Of a stretch of DNA of 64,000 bases, positions 23,372 to 34,491 are shown in pieces; within the stretch, counting starts at the first letter, position 1; each line of letters starts with the position of its first letter. Origin of the DNA: Hsuehochloa calcarea (lineage: Eukaryota > Streptophyta > Magnoliopsida > Poales > Poaceae); assembly GCA_036346395.1 (NCBI GenBank), contig CM070603.1, forward strand, positions 22,167,045 through 22,231,044. Reading direction: 5' to 3'. The notes under the pieces were generated by a model, which ran no database searches, was not told where the DNA came from, and was given only the letters and a program-made list of their open reading frames with translations. Made by a program: the position numbers and the translations under genes.

Positions 23372-25248
23372 TGTGGATATCGTGAGGATATGTGCACGAT
23401 CTCAGGATGATGAGTCAATTGGCAATGGCGTTGTTGGTTTGCAAAATCTCGCGTTTTCGGGTTTGCTCAAGGTTTGTCGGACCACAGCGGTCGGATCAGG
23501 TGGTGTCGAGCGGTCGATCATTGTGGAAGCGATCCGACCGCCTTGTGGCGGTCCGACCGCAAAAATGAAAATGGGTTTTTGGAGCTGAGCCAAAAATAGG
23601 TTGTGTAGGCAAGTGAGGGGAGTCTCCTGGATGTGGTCCCATAATTTTTGGAGCTCCCAGTCAAAAGTTCTATTCGTTTGAAAATTCCAGAAGGTTTCAG
23701 AATTTTGAGTTGGAATTTTGGCTAAGTCCTTTGGACGGTCCGATCGCCGCTGTGGGAGCGGTCCGACAAGATGAATCGGTCGACCGCCCGTGGGGCCGAC
23801 CGCAATGGCTTGAAGGATTGGCCAAGTGTTGCATTGAGTTGGTTTTGATTGTGTTATCATATGAACTTCAATGCTTTATTGTTGTATATTGCATTGCGGA
23901 ACTAACGTGGGTCAAGTTGTGAAGAACTTGTTCCTAAACGATTTGTTTGTCTATTGTTTGTGCGGTGGCTTGCGTGTCAACGACGCTAGCGGTGAGTGGA
24001 TCGGGACTACGCTTGGAGAGCTGAGGTCCAGAACGATCATGGATATCGGATGAGGTCGTGTGACTCAAGCAGGTGCAGAATGGGCAAGACGGATCGAACG
24101 GGTGGTTCGATGCAGCTGGTTGGATCAGGCGGTGCGGATATCGGTGCGAGTCTCTGGGAGGTTCCGATGGGATTCGGACAAGAGAGGCTTGGCGACGCGA
24201 TGAGAACCACCGATCAACCTACACGTGGTAAAGCAAAGTGATTGCTTCAAGAGTTATTTGTGTGTGGGTCCCATGTGTAAGTGACCCCAAAAAGGAAACC
24301 CTAGCTCTCTAGTATAAATAGGAAGGGGGGAGATGGAAAACTATGCTAAGCATTCATTTTAGCCCCTTCTTCCTTTTTCTAGGGTTTGGAGGAGAGGAGA
24401 GGAGATCTAGGGTTTGGAGTGTGCTCCTTGTTGAGCTCTTGCCCTCCTTGTTGGAGAGGCTTTGTAAGCATCTTGTGTAATCGAACAATCTTGTGATGCT
24501 TAATTGAAAGATCGTTTGATCCCTTTTGTGTTCTTCTCCCTTTTGGATGATTTTGGTGCTTCCTTGATTCAAAGGTTTATGCTTGGTCTCTTGACCTACT
24601 TTATCTTGCTTTGATGTGTGGGATTACTCCTAGAGTCATCTAGATCATCAACCCCCACAAGCAAGTCTTGAATCAAGATTTTCATATTTCTAGGGTTTGT
24701 GCACTTCTTTGGTAAACTCTCGAGAGATCGATTCTGCGAAGCGGATCTGACGGATCGTCGCTAGAAATAGGTCTCTAATATCATTAGGGAGGTGTGCTCG
24801 AAATTTGGTCAAGTTTTATTGGTTGAAACAAAAGTTGGATCAAATTTCGTTTTGGTTTTGGGTGAGGTTTTGATTCGACTCTACCGTCCGAGGACTTTCA
24901 ACGGCGGTCCGACCGCCTGCGTATTCGATCACGGCTTGCCGGGTCGAATCAGCTGCCACCGTCCGACCACCGGGTTAGTTGTCGGTCGATCATTGTTGAC
25001 CGTCGGTCCGACCGCCCGTGGTAGCCGGTCAGACCGCCAGTCCCCAGTAAGGAACAGTGAGTTCTTTTATCCGGTTGTGTCGTGTGTTTGAGGGGTTTAT
25101 CAAATCCAACACAAGGCTTCCGTTGTGTGCTTACAGATCTTCTTAGCTTTCATAGCTAAAGGAGTAAAGTTCGTGTTGGTTTTTGATTTAGGCGAGAAAG
25201 TTTTGAAAGCGCCTATTCACCCCCTCTAGTCGCCTTTCCGGTCCTACA
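23372..25248 (+). repeat. 5' LTR of copia copy 1
   Basis: 1877-bp LTR. It contains two clusters of GGTCCGACCG/CGGTCGGACC-type words (about 23490-23800 and 24885-25040). The middle part (about 23900-24870) is nearly identical to the 3' LTR. Confidence 0.9.
24313..24320 (+). promoter_or_regulatory. TATA box of copia copy 1, 5' LTR
   Basis: TATAAATA in the context CTAGTATAAATAGGAAG, repeated exactly in the 3' LTR at 33423-33430. Copy 2 has the equivalent CTATAAATAGAAAG on the minus strand. Confidence 0.65.
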
Positions 25249-25250
25249 AG

Positions 25251-25265
25251 TGGTATCAGAGCCGG
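25251..25265 (+). other. Primer-binding site of copia copy 1
   Basis: TGGTATCAGAGCCGG lies two bases after the 5' LTR. It is complementary to the 3' end of initiator methionine tRNA, the common plant copia primer. Confidence 0.85.
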
Positions 25266-25303
25266 TTAGCTCTTCTCATAGATCTTAACCGGTCTTTGGA
25301 GCC

Positions 25304-27984
25304 ATGGCGACTGACAAGTACTCAACCAAGCCACACATTTTCGAAGGAGTTGACTTTGCATACTGGAAGGCTCGTATGCAAGCATATATCGAGGCTCAAG
25401 GGCACGCTATTTGGCTAAAGGTGAAAAATCCTTATGTCGTGCCAGCCGATGACGATACGATCACTCCAGATGTGGAGGCCAACAAAGAAGGCTCTAATTA
25501 TTTGATCCAAGGCCTTAGTCGATCCGAGTTTGAGCGTGTTGCTCACTTGCGTCTGCTCACGAGATCTGCGGACTCTTTGTGACTATCATGAAGGGTCCAT
25601 CGCGATCAAGGAAGTGAGACAGAACCACTCAAAAGGTATACTCAAAGATCGAACAAAGGCCCGTGAGTCTTTGGATGAGCCGTGGGAAGATTTTCTAAGA
25701 TTCTTCATGATCTTGTATTTGTTGACTGGTATTTCCCGAGTCCGAGAATGCACGCGACTTCGGGTGCTCTTGATGTGAAGGTCCAGGGAATGAAGATCAC
25801 TTCCATCAATGACAACATCACATGAGTGAGCTTACCATGGATAAGCTTTACTCAAGGTTGAAGACGCATGAGATTGACTTTATCTCGCGTCTCCCAAGAC
25901 AGTCGATGGCATTAGTGGTCGACAAATCCAAGGGTTGTTCTTGAGTCTCTTGATTGTAGCTCATCCGGTTTTTCATTATCCGCCTTACATTCTTTGAGTG
26001 ATGAGCAACTAGAGAAACTGCCTGAGGATGACTTAGCCCTCCTTTCCACCAAATTCACAAGAGCGTATAACAAGGTGAGGAATAGGAGGAGAAGTGGACC
26101 TATCACATGCTTCGAATGTGGTGAGCCAAACCACATTCGCTCCAGATGCCCCAAGCTAAAGAGCAAGGAGGAGAAGGAGACACGAAGACATCCCGGAGAG
26201 AGGATGCTAAACCCAAGAAGACAAACTATCGAAAGTTTGTCACCGGTCCTGCCGCTCTTGAGAATGTAAATATGAGCGATGTGGATTCGGAAGCGGAGGA
26301 CGGCGAGTGACTCACGTGGCAAGAAGAAGGCGCATGACTTCACCAACATGTGTTTCATGGCCAAGAACACCACGACAAATGACTCCTCCAACAATGAGGA
26401 TCCTTTTAGTGATCCCGATGAGGTATGCCCTTCCATTGTCGACATGAAAAGGGCGTTGGTGCTTCTTTGAATGAAATTGCATAAGCAAGTAAAAATGATT
26501 AAGAAGGAGACATTATGATTGATAATTTGAACCTAGAAGTGGTTAGGCTAAAATCTATTAATCCCGATGATTTTTGTGAATCTGCACTAGTTTGCTTAAT
26601 GACTTGACAAGCTTGAAATCTGCTCATTCCTCCGTCACTAATCAACTTAAGGATGCTCTCGATGAACTAGAATCTCTCAAGTCTAGTTACGCTTGCTTAG
26701 ATGCCATTTCTCTTGATGTGACCGCCATGGAAGCTATCCTTTAACTTGCTCAAATTGTGCTTTGCTTGAATTAAAACTGGATAGCTCCTTAAAAGAATTG
26801 CAAAATTTGATGCTAGTCACACATGCTCTCATTGTAAGAATAATAAGATTAAGATGCAAGAGATGAAAGAAATGCTAGTTTACTCTAGAGTTGCATCTTG
26901 TGAAAATTGTCCCAAGCTTACAATTGAGATTGAAGCCTTAAACAAGACCCTTGAAGAAAAGGCTAAAATTGAAAGATCCATGTCTTTTACTGCTTCTAAG
27001 AAAGTTATTGATTCTAACTCTTGTGCTTTAAATGTCAAGTTGAAACCATGATTAATCGATTTAAAGAGCATTTAGAGTCAAATTTAAGGAGCAGTTGAAT
27101 AGGATTAGAGAATCCTATTGTGTGTCTTGTGAGGCCTTCAAGGTGGAAGTGGCCCTTCTTAAGAGTAAGAACAATGAGGTAATCAAGTCTAGCAAGTGCA
27201 CTAGATGTGAGGGTTTAATGAAAGAAAATGATTACCTCAAGGTGACTCTTGAGAAATTTTCGAGTGGGAAAAAGAAACTCAACATGATTCTTGATCAATC
27301 CAAGGTGAGCGTGAAAAATAGTGGTCTAGGTTTCAATCCCCTAGAGCATTCCAAGAAAAACCCACCTAGGATTGCTAGAGTTGTGAATAATGGTTTGTTT
27401 GAGCTAGAACCTACTAAGCCATCCGGGGTTGTTTTCAAATCCGCGGGTTTTGCTCAAACTCTTTCTGGCAAGAAAGGTGCTTTCACTCATTCTATACAGA
27501 CCTCTCAAAAGGTCCAGTACCATTGCACCTTCTGCAAGAAAGAAGGCCATCTTGTTGAGTTACTCTTCCGAGAGCAAAGCTTGAGAGAAAAGAGAGGATG
27601 AGCGTTCTAAGATCCATTAGAGGAGTCCCTTCTCCAGCTGTAGTCTCTAGACCTAGGCAGCCTGTTTATCGCACCACACATAGGCCTAGATTTGTAGAGA
27701 ACTTTGTAGACTCTTTTGGTGGGTCTAGGCAGCATGTTGGATTAGGACATCGTGAGGAGAGACCACGGGTAGCACCTAGACATGGGGAGTATCGATCTTT
27801 TGGTAGATCGTTTCGGAGAGGTCTAGGTGGTCCTCATGTGCATTCCTGTGATCTTATTCCTGATCATGTTTCTGCTACTTCTACTGCTGCTCCTAGACAT
27901 CGTGCTTCTCAGTACTGGATCCCTCGATCATTTATTACTAACCCCAGTACTGAGGCACGGATGTTTTCTGATTGTGCTTTTTAG
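25304..27984 (+). pseudogene. Copia copy 1 gag region (frameshifted)
   Basis: ATG 25304 starts MATDKYSTKPHIFEG, a UBN2/retrotran_gag-type capsid domain with the FAYWKARMQAYIEAQ block. The frame is lost near 25560 and recovered in pieces. A CX2CX4HX4C zinc knuckle (CFECGEPNHIRSRC) lies at 26108-26149. A long lysine/glutamate-rich coiled-coil-like part follows (26850-27600). The second knuckle, around 27520-27580, has lost its last cysteine. The frame ends at TAG 27982-27984, after which protease reads on in the same frame. Indels relative to copy 2 are frequent. Confidence 0.85.
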
Positions 27985-30900
27985 GTCCGTCGTGTGAGGA
28001 AGGAGGACATATGGCTTGTTGACTCCGGGTGTTCTCGACATATGACTGGAGATTCTAGATGGTTCTCCTCCCTCACACGTGCATCCGCAATGAATTGATT
28101 ACATTTGGGGATGCTTCTACGGGACCGTGTCGCAAAGGGCACCGTCTTGCGTCAACGACAAGTTCATGCTAAAAGACGTCGCTTTGGTAAGTAAGTGAGG
28201 TATAATCTTCTATCTGCTTCTCACCGCTGCTTGATGAGGGTCTAGAAGTGAGGTTTAAGAGAGGTGAGTGCAGAGTTCTAGATTCCTCGGGTGAGCTTGT
28301 TTTTAGATCTCCAGATTTGAGAAGATCTTCTGTGCAAATTTCAGATTTCTTCTTTCAAGTCCTAGGTGTCTTGTAGCCTCGATTCTCATGACCTTGTTTT
28401 GTGGCATCGTAGACTTGGGCATATAGGTTTTGATCATTTGTCTAGAGTCGGTTGCAAGGACTTGATTAGAGGTTTGCCTAGGTCAAGGTCATTAGAGATC
28501 TTGTGTGCTCACCAGTAGACATGGTAAGATGGTGTCTGCTTCCCACCCACCACTTACTTTGGTAATGATGATGGACTCAGACTGACTTCTTCACTTAGAT
28601 ACGATTGGTCCTTCTAGAGTTCATCACCGTGGGAAATGGTATGTCTTGGTGGTTGTGGATGATTACTCCGGTATTCATGGGTTTATTTTCTTGCTTCTAA
28701 GGACGAAGCATTTGGATTCTTTAGAGATTTGGTTCTTAGAATTCTTTGTTGATATACCGGAGCTTTGAGAGCCATTAGGAGTGACAATGGGATGAGTTCA
28801 AGAATTCTTCTTTTCTACCTTTTGCAATCGATAGGGAATTGAGCATCGCTTTTCTTCTCCTAGAGTGCCTCAGTAGAATGGTGTTGTAGAAAGGAAGAAC
28901 AGAACCCTTGTAGAGATGGCTCGGACCATGCTAGATGAGCATTCTACTCCTAGGAGATTTTGGGCTGAGGCGATCTCTACTGCTTGTTATATTTCCAACA
29001 GGGTTTTCTTGAGATCTGTGGTTGGAAAGACTTCTTATGAGCTTAGATTTGGTCATTCTCCCAAAGTCTCTCATTTCAAGATCTTTGGTTGCAAGTGCTT
29101 CATTCTTAAACATGGCAATCTTGATAAATTTGAGTCTAGATGCTTTGATGGCATATTTCTTGGTTATCCTGCTCATTCTCGTGGCTATCGTGTTTTTAAT
29201 ATTGACACTAACAAAATTGTTGAGACTTGCGAAGTCACTTTTGATGAGGCTAGTCCTGGTACTAGACCCGATGCTTCAGGTACACAGGTTCCTGAAATTC
29301 AAGAAAGCATTTTCGTCGATGATGATTCTGAGGATGAAGAACCAAATCATCCTCCAGCTACTTCTGAGAGGGGTGGAGAGCCTGCTACCACTACGTCGAT
29401 TTGGTGAGCGACCTCCTCCTATCCCCACCGACGATCTGAGTGGCTCTGTTCCTACCTCCACAATTCATGAGGTAGAGGCCACGTCTGCACCAGGAGCACC
29501 ACTTCGCATACAGCGACAACATCCACCTGAGCAGATGATTGGGGATCTTCAAGAGCGAGTCACTCGCTCCAGGTTTATTTCTCCTGATTCTCATGCACAT
29601 TCTACTTTGTCGCGTCTTTCGAACCCCGAGATATCACCCATGCTTTATCTGATGCCTCTTGGGTCAATGCCATGCATGAAGAGCTTGAAAATTTGAAAGA
29701 AACAAAGTCCGGTTTTTAGTTGAGCGACCTTCCGATTCTCATGTTATTGGAACAAAATGGGTTTTAAAAATAAGCAAAGTGAGGATGGATTGGTTGTTCG
29801 CAATAAGGCTAGACTTGTAGCTCAAGGTTATTCCTGTGTAGAGGCTTAGACTTTGAGGAGACCTTTGCTCCAAAGAGCTAGATTGGAGGCCATTCGCATT
29901 CTTTTAGCATTTGCAACATCCAAAGGTTTCAAGCTTTTTCAAATGGATGTTAAAAGTGCTTTCTTGAATGGCTTCATAGAAGAAGAGGTCTTTGTCAAGC
30001 AACCTCCGGTTTTGAAAATCAAAATTCCCTAATCATGTTTTTAAACTCTCTAAAGCCTCAGTATGGATTGAAACAAGCTCCTAGAGCTTGGTATGACAGC
30101 TTAAGAGTTTCTTGCTTGAAAATGATTTCAAAATAGGAATGGTTGATAAAACATTGTTCACTCTCGTGCATGGCGGTGATTTCTTCTTGGTTCGATTTAT
30201 GTGGATGATATTATTTTGGTGGTTCTTCTCATGCTTTGGTGTCTAGATTTTGATTCTATGAGCGGTGAATTCGAGATGAGCATGATGGGAGAGTCGACCT
30301 TCTTCCTTGGTCTTCAAATCAAGCAAGCGAAAGAAGGCACTTTTGTTCACGAGTAAGTATACAAAGGACCTTCTTGGCGCTTCAATATGGGAAGCGATGG
30401 CCAATGTCTACTCCCATTGCTACAACCACCGTCTTTGGACCACGATGAGGATGGAGAGTCCGTGGACGGAAGAAGTACCGCAGATATGATTGGCTCCTCC
30501 TCTATCTTACATACGTCGGCCGGGACATACAATTCGCCGTATGTCCATGCGCTCGATTTCAGCTTCCTCGTGCTTCTCATCGTCAAGCGATGACGCGCAT
30601 CTTGGTATCTTCAAGATACGCTTGACTTTGGACTCGGTATTCTTCTTCTTGGCTCTTTCAATTCGAGCATTTTACGATCTTGATTTCACGTGTAGAGTCG
30701 ATAGGAAGAGCACTTCGCACTTGTCATTTCTTAGGCACATCTCTTGTCTCTTGGTCTTCTAGAAAATGCAGTCTTACATTGCCTGATCTACTGAGGCCGA
30801 GTATGTAGTCTGCTTGATGGTCGCTCTCGAGTTCTCTGGATTTTGTCCACGCCGAGACTATGGGTTATCTTTGGGAAGTGTTCCTCTTTTTGTGACAACA

Positions 30901-31100
30901 CTTCGCAATTAATATTGCCAAAACCCAAAGGCAACATTCCAGGACTAAACATATTGACATTCGATTTCATTTTCTGAGAGACCATGTTGAGAAAGGTGAT
31001 GTTGTGCTTCACTTTGTAGAGTCTGAGCAACAGCTTGCAGATATTTTCACTAAGGCTCTTGACTCTTCGCGTTTCTTTGCTTATGGGGAGAGTTAGGGTT
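27985..31100 (+). pseudogene. Copia copy 1 pol region (protease, integrase, RT, RNase H; broken)
   Basis: Protease DSGCSRHMTG lies near 28018-28050. A GAG-pre-integrase remnant (LCGIV/HRRLGH-like) lies around 28390-28430. Integrase remnants run from 28590, with the catalytic Glu block GVVERKNRTLVEMARTMLDE at 28877-28936 and SNRVFLRSVVGKTSYELRF following. An amber codon (28874-28876) sits just before that block. Reverse transcriptase covers about 29740-30400 with the IYVDD motif at 30195-30209. RNase H includes TEAEYV near 30788. Numerous one- to few-base indels break the frame, so no functional polyprotein is encoded as read. Confidence 0.85.
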
Positions 31101-32483
31101 ATTAGTCCTATTGGGTGTTTTGAGGAAGTTGCTCTTTTGCATTCATTGTATCATAATGCATGTTTCAATTCACTTGTCTTGCATTGTATAATAAAATTAG
31201 TGGAGCTTTGATTATTATCCTTGTATGACTTGACTTCATCTTCTATACCTTGTTATATCAAGTGATAGTCTGCTAGACTCCTGTTATGGCTCTTCGTGTT
31301 TGGCTTAGCTTTTGCCTTGCTAGCTGTATATCTGTGAGCAATTTGAATCAAATCATGTCTTGTTGGATCTTGTGACTAGTTTTGCTCTAGTGATCTTCTT
31401 ATGATTCTCGCCATGTCTTACAAAGTTGAATTGAGTCTTGAACTTATTCGAGTTGAAAAATGAGCTTTTATCTTATTAAGTCAAGCAAATAAAAATGAGA
31501 TTTTCTGTATGCGAAAAAGCGATCTCACCAATCCTTTCTCATGAGACGGCTTGCCATTGCACTAGGCATGAACTCAGGGGGAGTTTTGGATGACCTAGAT
31601 CATTCTTTTAAGCTTATCGCTTGAGATGGTCGCGGCAAGGCTTGAGATCTAGCACAGCAAAAAAAAAGAATTGCCCAAAAAGGGCTAAGTGCTTGAGCTT
31701 TGCTTCAAAAGAATTCTCTTAATGCTCGAAATGCCTCAATCCTTGTTTTGAGTCTCTTTTACTTATAGACATGGCTTGACTCATTTTTGGTTGCTTGGAG
31801 TGAATCTATGATATTGAGCAACCTTTCATGATTTTAATTCTGTTAATCTCAGTTTGCTGCTATCTTGGTTTTAGCTTTGCAGTACATGTTTTGCCATGAT
31901 TGAATATAGCGTCTTCTCTTTATATGACTTGGTATAATACTTGTACTGTCTCTATGTATAATGGTCATGGCTCCTTTTTTCTAAAGTTCAAAAATAAAGT
32001 CATTCCTTCATGCTCTTTCTTTTTCATGCATCTTGATGAATTCATTGTCAAAGGGGGAGAAAGATTGTGAAGAAAGTGATGTTAGAGCTTTTGGTGTCAT
32101 ACTCAAGGTTTAATATAAAAGAACTTCATAAAATAAAAATTTTGAACCTTTTGAAAATTTGTGATCATAGTGAGTTAAGTCTTGAGGTTCTATTGCCTTT
32201 TCCTGATTTCATTTGCATTTGAAAAATACTCACAATGATCAAAGGTCAAATAGAAAAATTGCCTTTCATTTGGACCTAAGTGAGATTTTTGGCTACTTTC
32301 TGGAAATTGAATCCTTCGGTGCTTTCATTGCCTTATCTCACTTGCCTATACTATTACGAAGCCACTTGGTTTGGTTCCTAAGCTTTTTCTTGCTTATGGA
32401 CCAAGTTGTGCCTTTATGCTAAAACGGCGAATTTTTACTTTTCATTTCAAAACCACATTTTTTGAAAATTGCCAATGTGTTCA
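31101..32483 (+). other. Noncoding 3' spacer of copia copy 1
   Basis: About 1.4 kb between pol and the 3' LTR, with no usable frame. It is homologous to 53027-54392 of copy 2. In SIRE-type elements an env-like ORF may sit here; none is seen. Two polypurine-like tracts occur before the true one, at 31576-31583 and 32050-32063. Confidence 0.7.
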
Positions 32484-32495
32484 TCAAGGGGAGAT
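32484..32495 (+). other. Polypurine tract of copia copy 1
   Basis: CAAGGGGAGAT immediately precedes the 3' LTR start at 32496, the expected plus-strand primer site. The same tract occurs inverted next to the LTR of copy 2 at 53012-53023. Confidence 0.75.
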
Positions 32496-34330
32496 TGTGG
32501 ATATCGTGAGGATATGTGCACGATCTCGGGATGATGAGTCAATTGGCAATGGCGTTGTTGGTTTGCAAAATCTCGCGTTTCGGTTTGTTTCAAATCGCCG
32601 GACCACAGCGGTCGGATCGGTGGTGTCGGCGGTCGATCGCCCGTGGAGGCGATCCGACCGCCTTGGTGGCGGTCCGACCGCAAAATGAAAATGGGTTTTG
32701 GAGCCGAGCCAAAATAGGTTGTGTAGGCAAGTGAGGAGTCTCTGGATGTGGTCCCAAAATTTTGGAGCTCCCAATAAAAGTTCTATTCGCTTGAAAATTC
32801 CGAAGGTTTCGAATTTTGAGTTGGAATTTTGGCTAAGTCTTATGGACCGTCCGACCGCCAGGGAGCGGTCCGACCAAGATGAATCGGTCGGACCGACCAC
32901 TGAAAGGCCGACCGCAATGGCTTGAAGGATTGGCCAAGTGTTGCATTGAGTTGGTTTTGATTGTGTTATCATATGAACTTCAATGCTTTATTGTTGTATA
33001 TTGCATTGCGGAACTAACGTGGGTCAAGTTGTGAAGAACTTGTTCCCTAAACGATTTGTTTGTCTATTGTTTGTGCGGTGGCTTGCGTCAACGACGTCAA
33101 CGGTGAGTGGATCGGGACTACGCTTGGAGAGCTGAGGTCCAGAACGATCATGGATATTGGATGAGGTCGTGTGACTCAAGCAGGTGCAGAATGGGCAAGA
33201 TAGATCGAACGGGTGGTTCGATGCAGCTGGTTGGATCAGGCGGTGCGGATATCGGTGCGAGTCTCTGGGAGGTTCCGATGGGATTCGGACAAGAGAGGCT
33301 TGGCGACACGATGAGAACCGCTGATCAACCTACACGTGGTGAAGCAGGCGATTGCTTCAAGAGTTATTTGTGTGTGGGTCCCATGTGTAAGTGACCCCAA
33401 AAAGGAAACCCTAGCTCTCTAGTATAAATAGGAAGGGGGGAGATGGAAAACTATGCTAAGCATTCATTTTAGCCCCTTCTTCCTTTTTCTAGGGTTTGGA
33501 GGAGAGGAGAGGAGATCTAGGGTTTGGAGTGTGCTCCTTGTTGAGCTCTTGCCCTCCTTGTTGGAGAGGCTTTGTAAGCATCTTGTGTAATCGAACAATC
33601 TTGTGATGCTTAATTGAAAGATCGTTTGATCCCTTTTGTGTTCTTCTCCCTTTTGGATGATTTTGGTGCTTCCTTGATTCAAAGGTTTATGCTTGGTCTC
33701 TTGACCTACTTTATCTTGCTTTGATGTGTGGGATTACTCCTAGAGTCATCTAGATCATCAACCCCACAAGCAAGTCTTGAATCAAGATTTTCATATTTCT
33801 AGGGTTTGTGCACTTCTTTGGTAAACTCTCGAGAGATCGATTCTGCGGCGGATCGACGGATCGTCGCTAGAAATAGGTCTCTAATATCATTAGGGAGGTG
33901 TGCTCAAATTTGGTCAAGTTTTATTGGTTGAAACAAAAGTTGGATCAAATTTCGCTTTTGGTTTTGGGTGAGGTTTTCGCTCGACTCTACCGTCCGACCG
34001 ACTTTCAACGGCGGTCCGACCGCCGTATTCGAGATCACGGCTTGTCGGTCGAATCGCCGCCCACCGGTCCGATCACGGTTAGTTGTCGGTCGGATCACTG
34101 TTGACCGTCGGTCCGACCGCCAGTCCCCAGTAAGGAACAGTGAGTTCTTTTATCCGGTTGTGTCGTGTGTTTGAGGGGTTTATCAAATCCAACACAAGGC
34201 TTCCGTTGTGTGCTTACAGATCTTCTTAGCTTTCATAGCTAAAGGAGTAAAGTTCGTGTTGGTTTTTGATTTAGGCGAGAAAGTTTTGAAAGCGCCTATT
34301 CACCCCCCTAGTCGCCTTTCCGGTCCTACA
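32496..34330 (+). repeat. 3' LTR of copia copy 1
   Basis: 1835-bp LTR, 42 bases shorter than the 5' LTR. Differences from the 5' LTR are mostly one- to several-base indels concentrated in the GGTCCGACCG-rich parts. The TATA box is at 33423-33430. Confidence 0.9.
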
Positions 34331-34335
34331 AATTA

Positions 34336-34491
34336 TTTCATACTTATCAATTTATATATGCACGGATTTAATCTTCCCAGCGACAGGTTGCGAGCATCGA
34401 TACAACTGCATTAGAACAGGGCCAACTCAAAAACATTTGAGAATAGTTTGCGGCATTCTTGAACCGTGAGGTCATAAATCCAAATATAAAG
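34336..34491 (+). pseudogene. C-terminal end of CACTA ORF2 (Ulp1 protein)
   Basis: This resumes the gene split by copia copy 1. In one frame it reads RQVASIDTTALEQGQLKN and then FAAFLNREVINP, the usual tail after a Ulp1 core in plant CACTA proteins. In-frame stops are present between the two blocks. Confidence 0.6.

Larger units (their letters stand above)
23372..34330 (+). mobile_element. SIRE-like Ty1/copia retrotransposon, copy 1, complete structure
   Basis: Two LTRs (23372-25248 and 32496-34330) both start TGTGGATATCGTGAGG and end GGTCCTACA. A Met-tRNA primer-binding site follows the first LTR and a purine tract precedes the second. AATTA flanks both sides (23367-23371, 34331-34335). Domain order is gag, protease, integrase, reverse transcriptase, RNase H, the copia order. 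The gag is long, with coiled-coil-like lysine/glutamate-rich sequence, and about 1.4 kb of noncoding spacer follows pol; both suggest the SIRE/Maximus lineage (inference). Coding frames carry many indels. It disrupts the CACTA ORF2 pseudogene. Confidence 0.9.

Noticed and set aside
31101..32483. Possible env-like ORF after pol in copia copy 1
   Set aside because: No frame of useful length, and the homologous spacer in copy 2 is equally noncoding.
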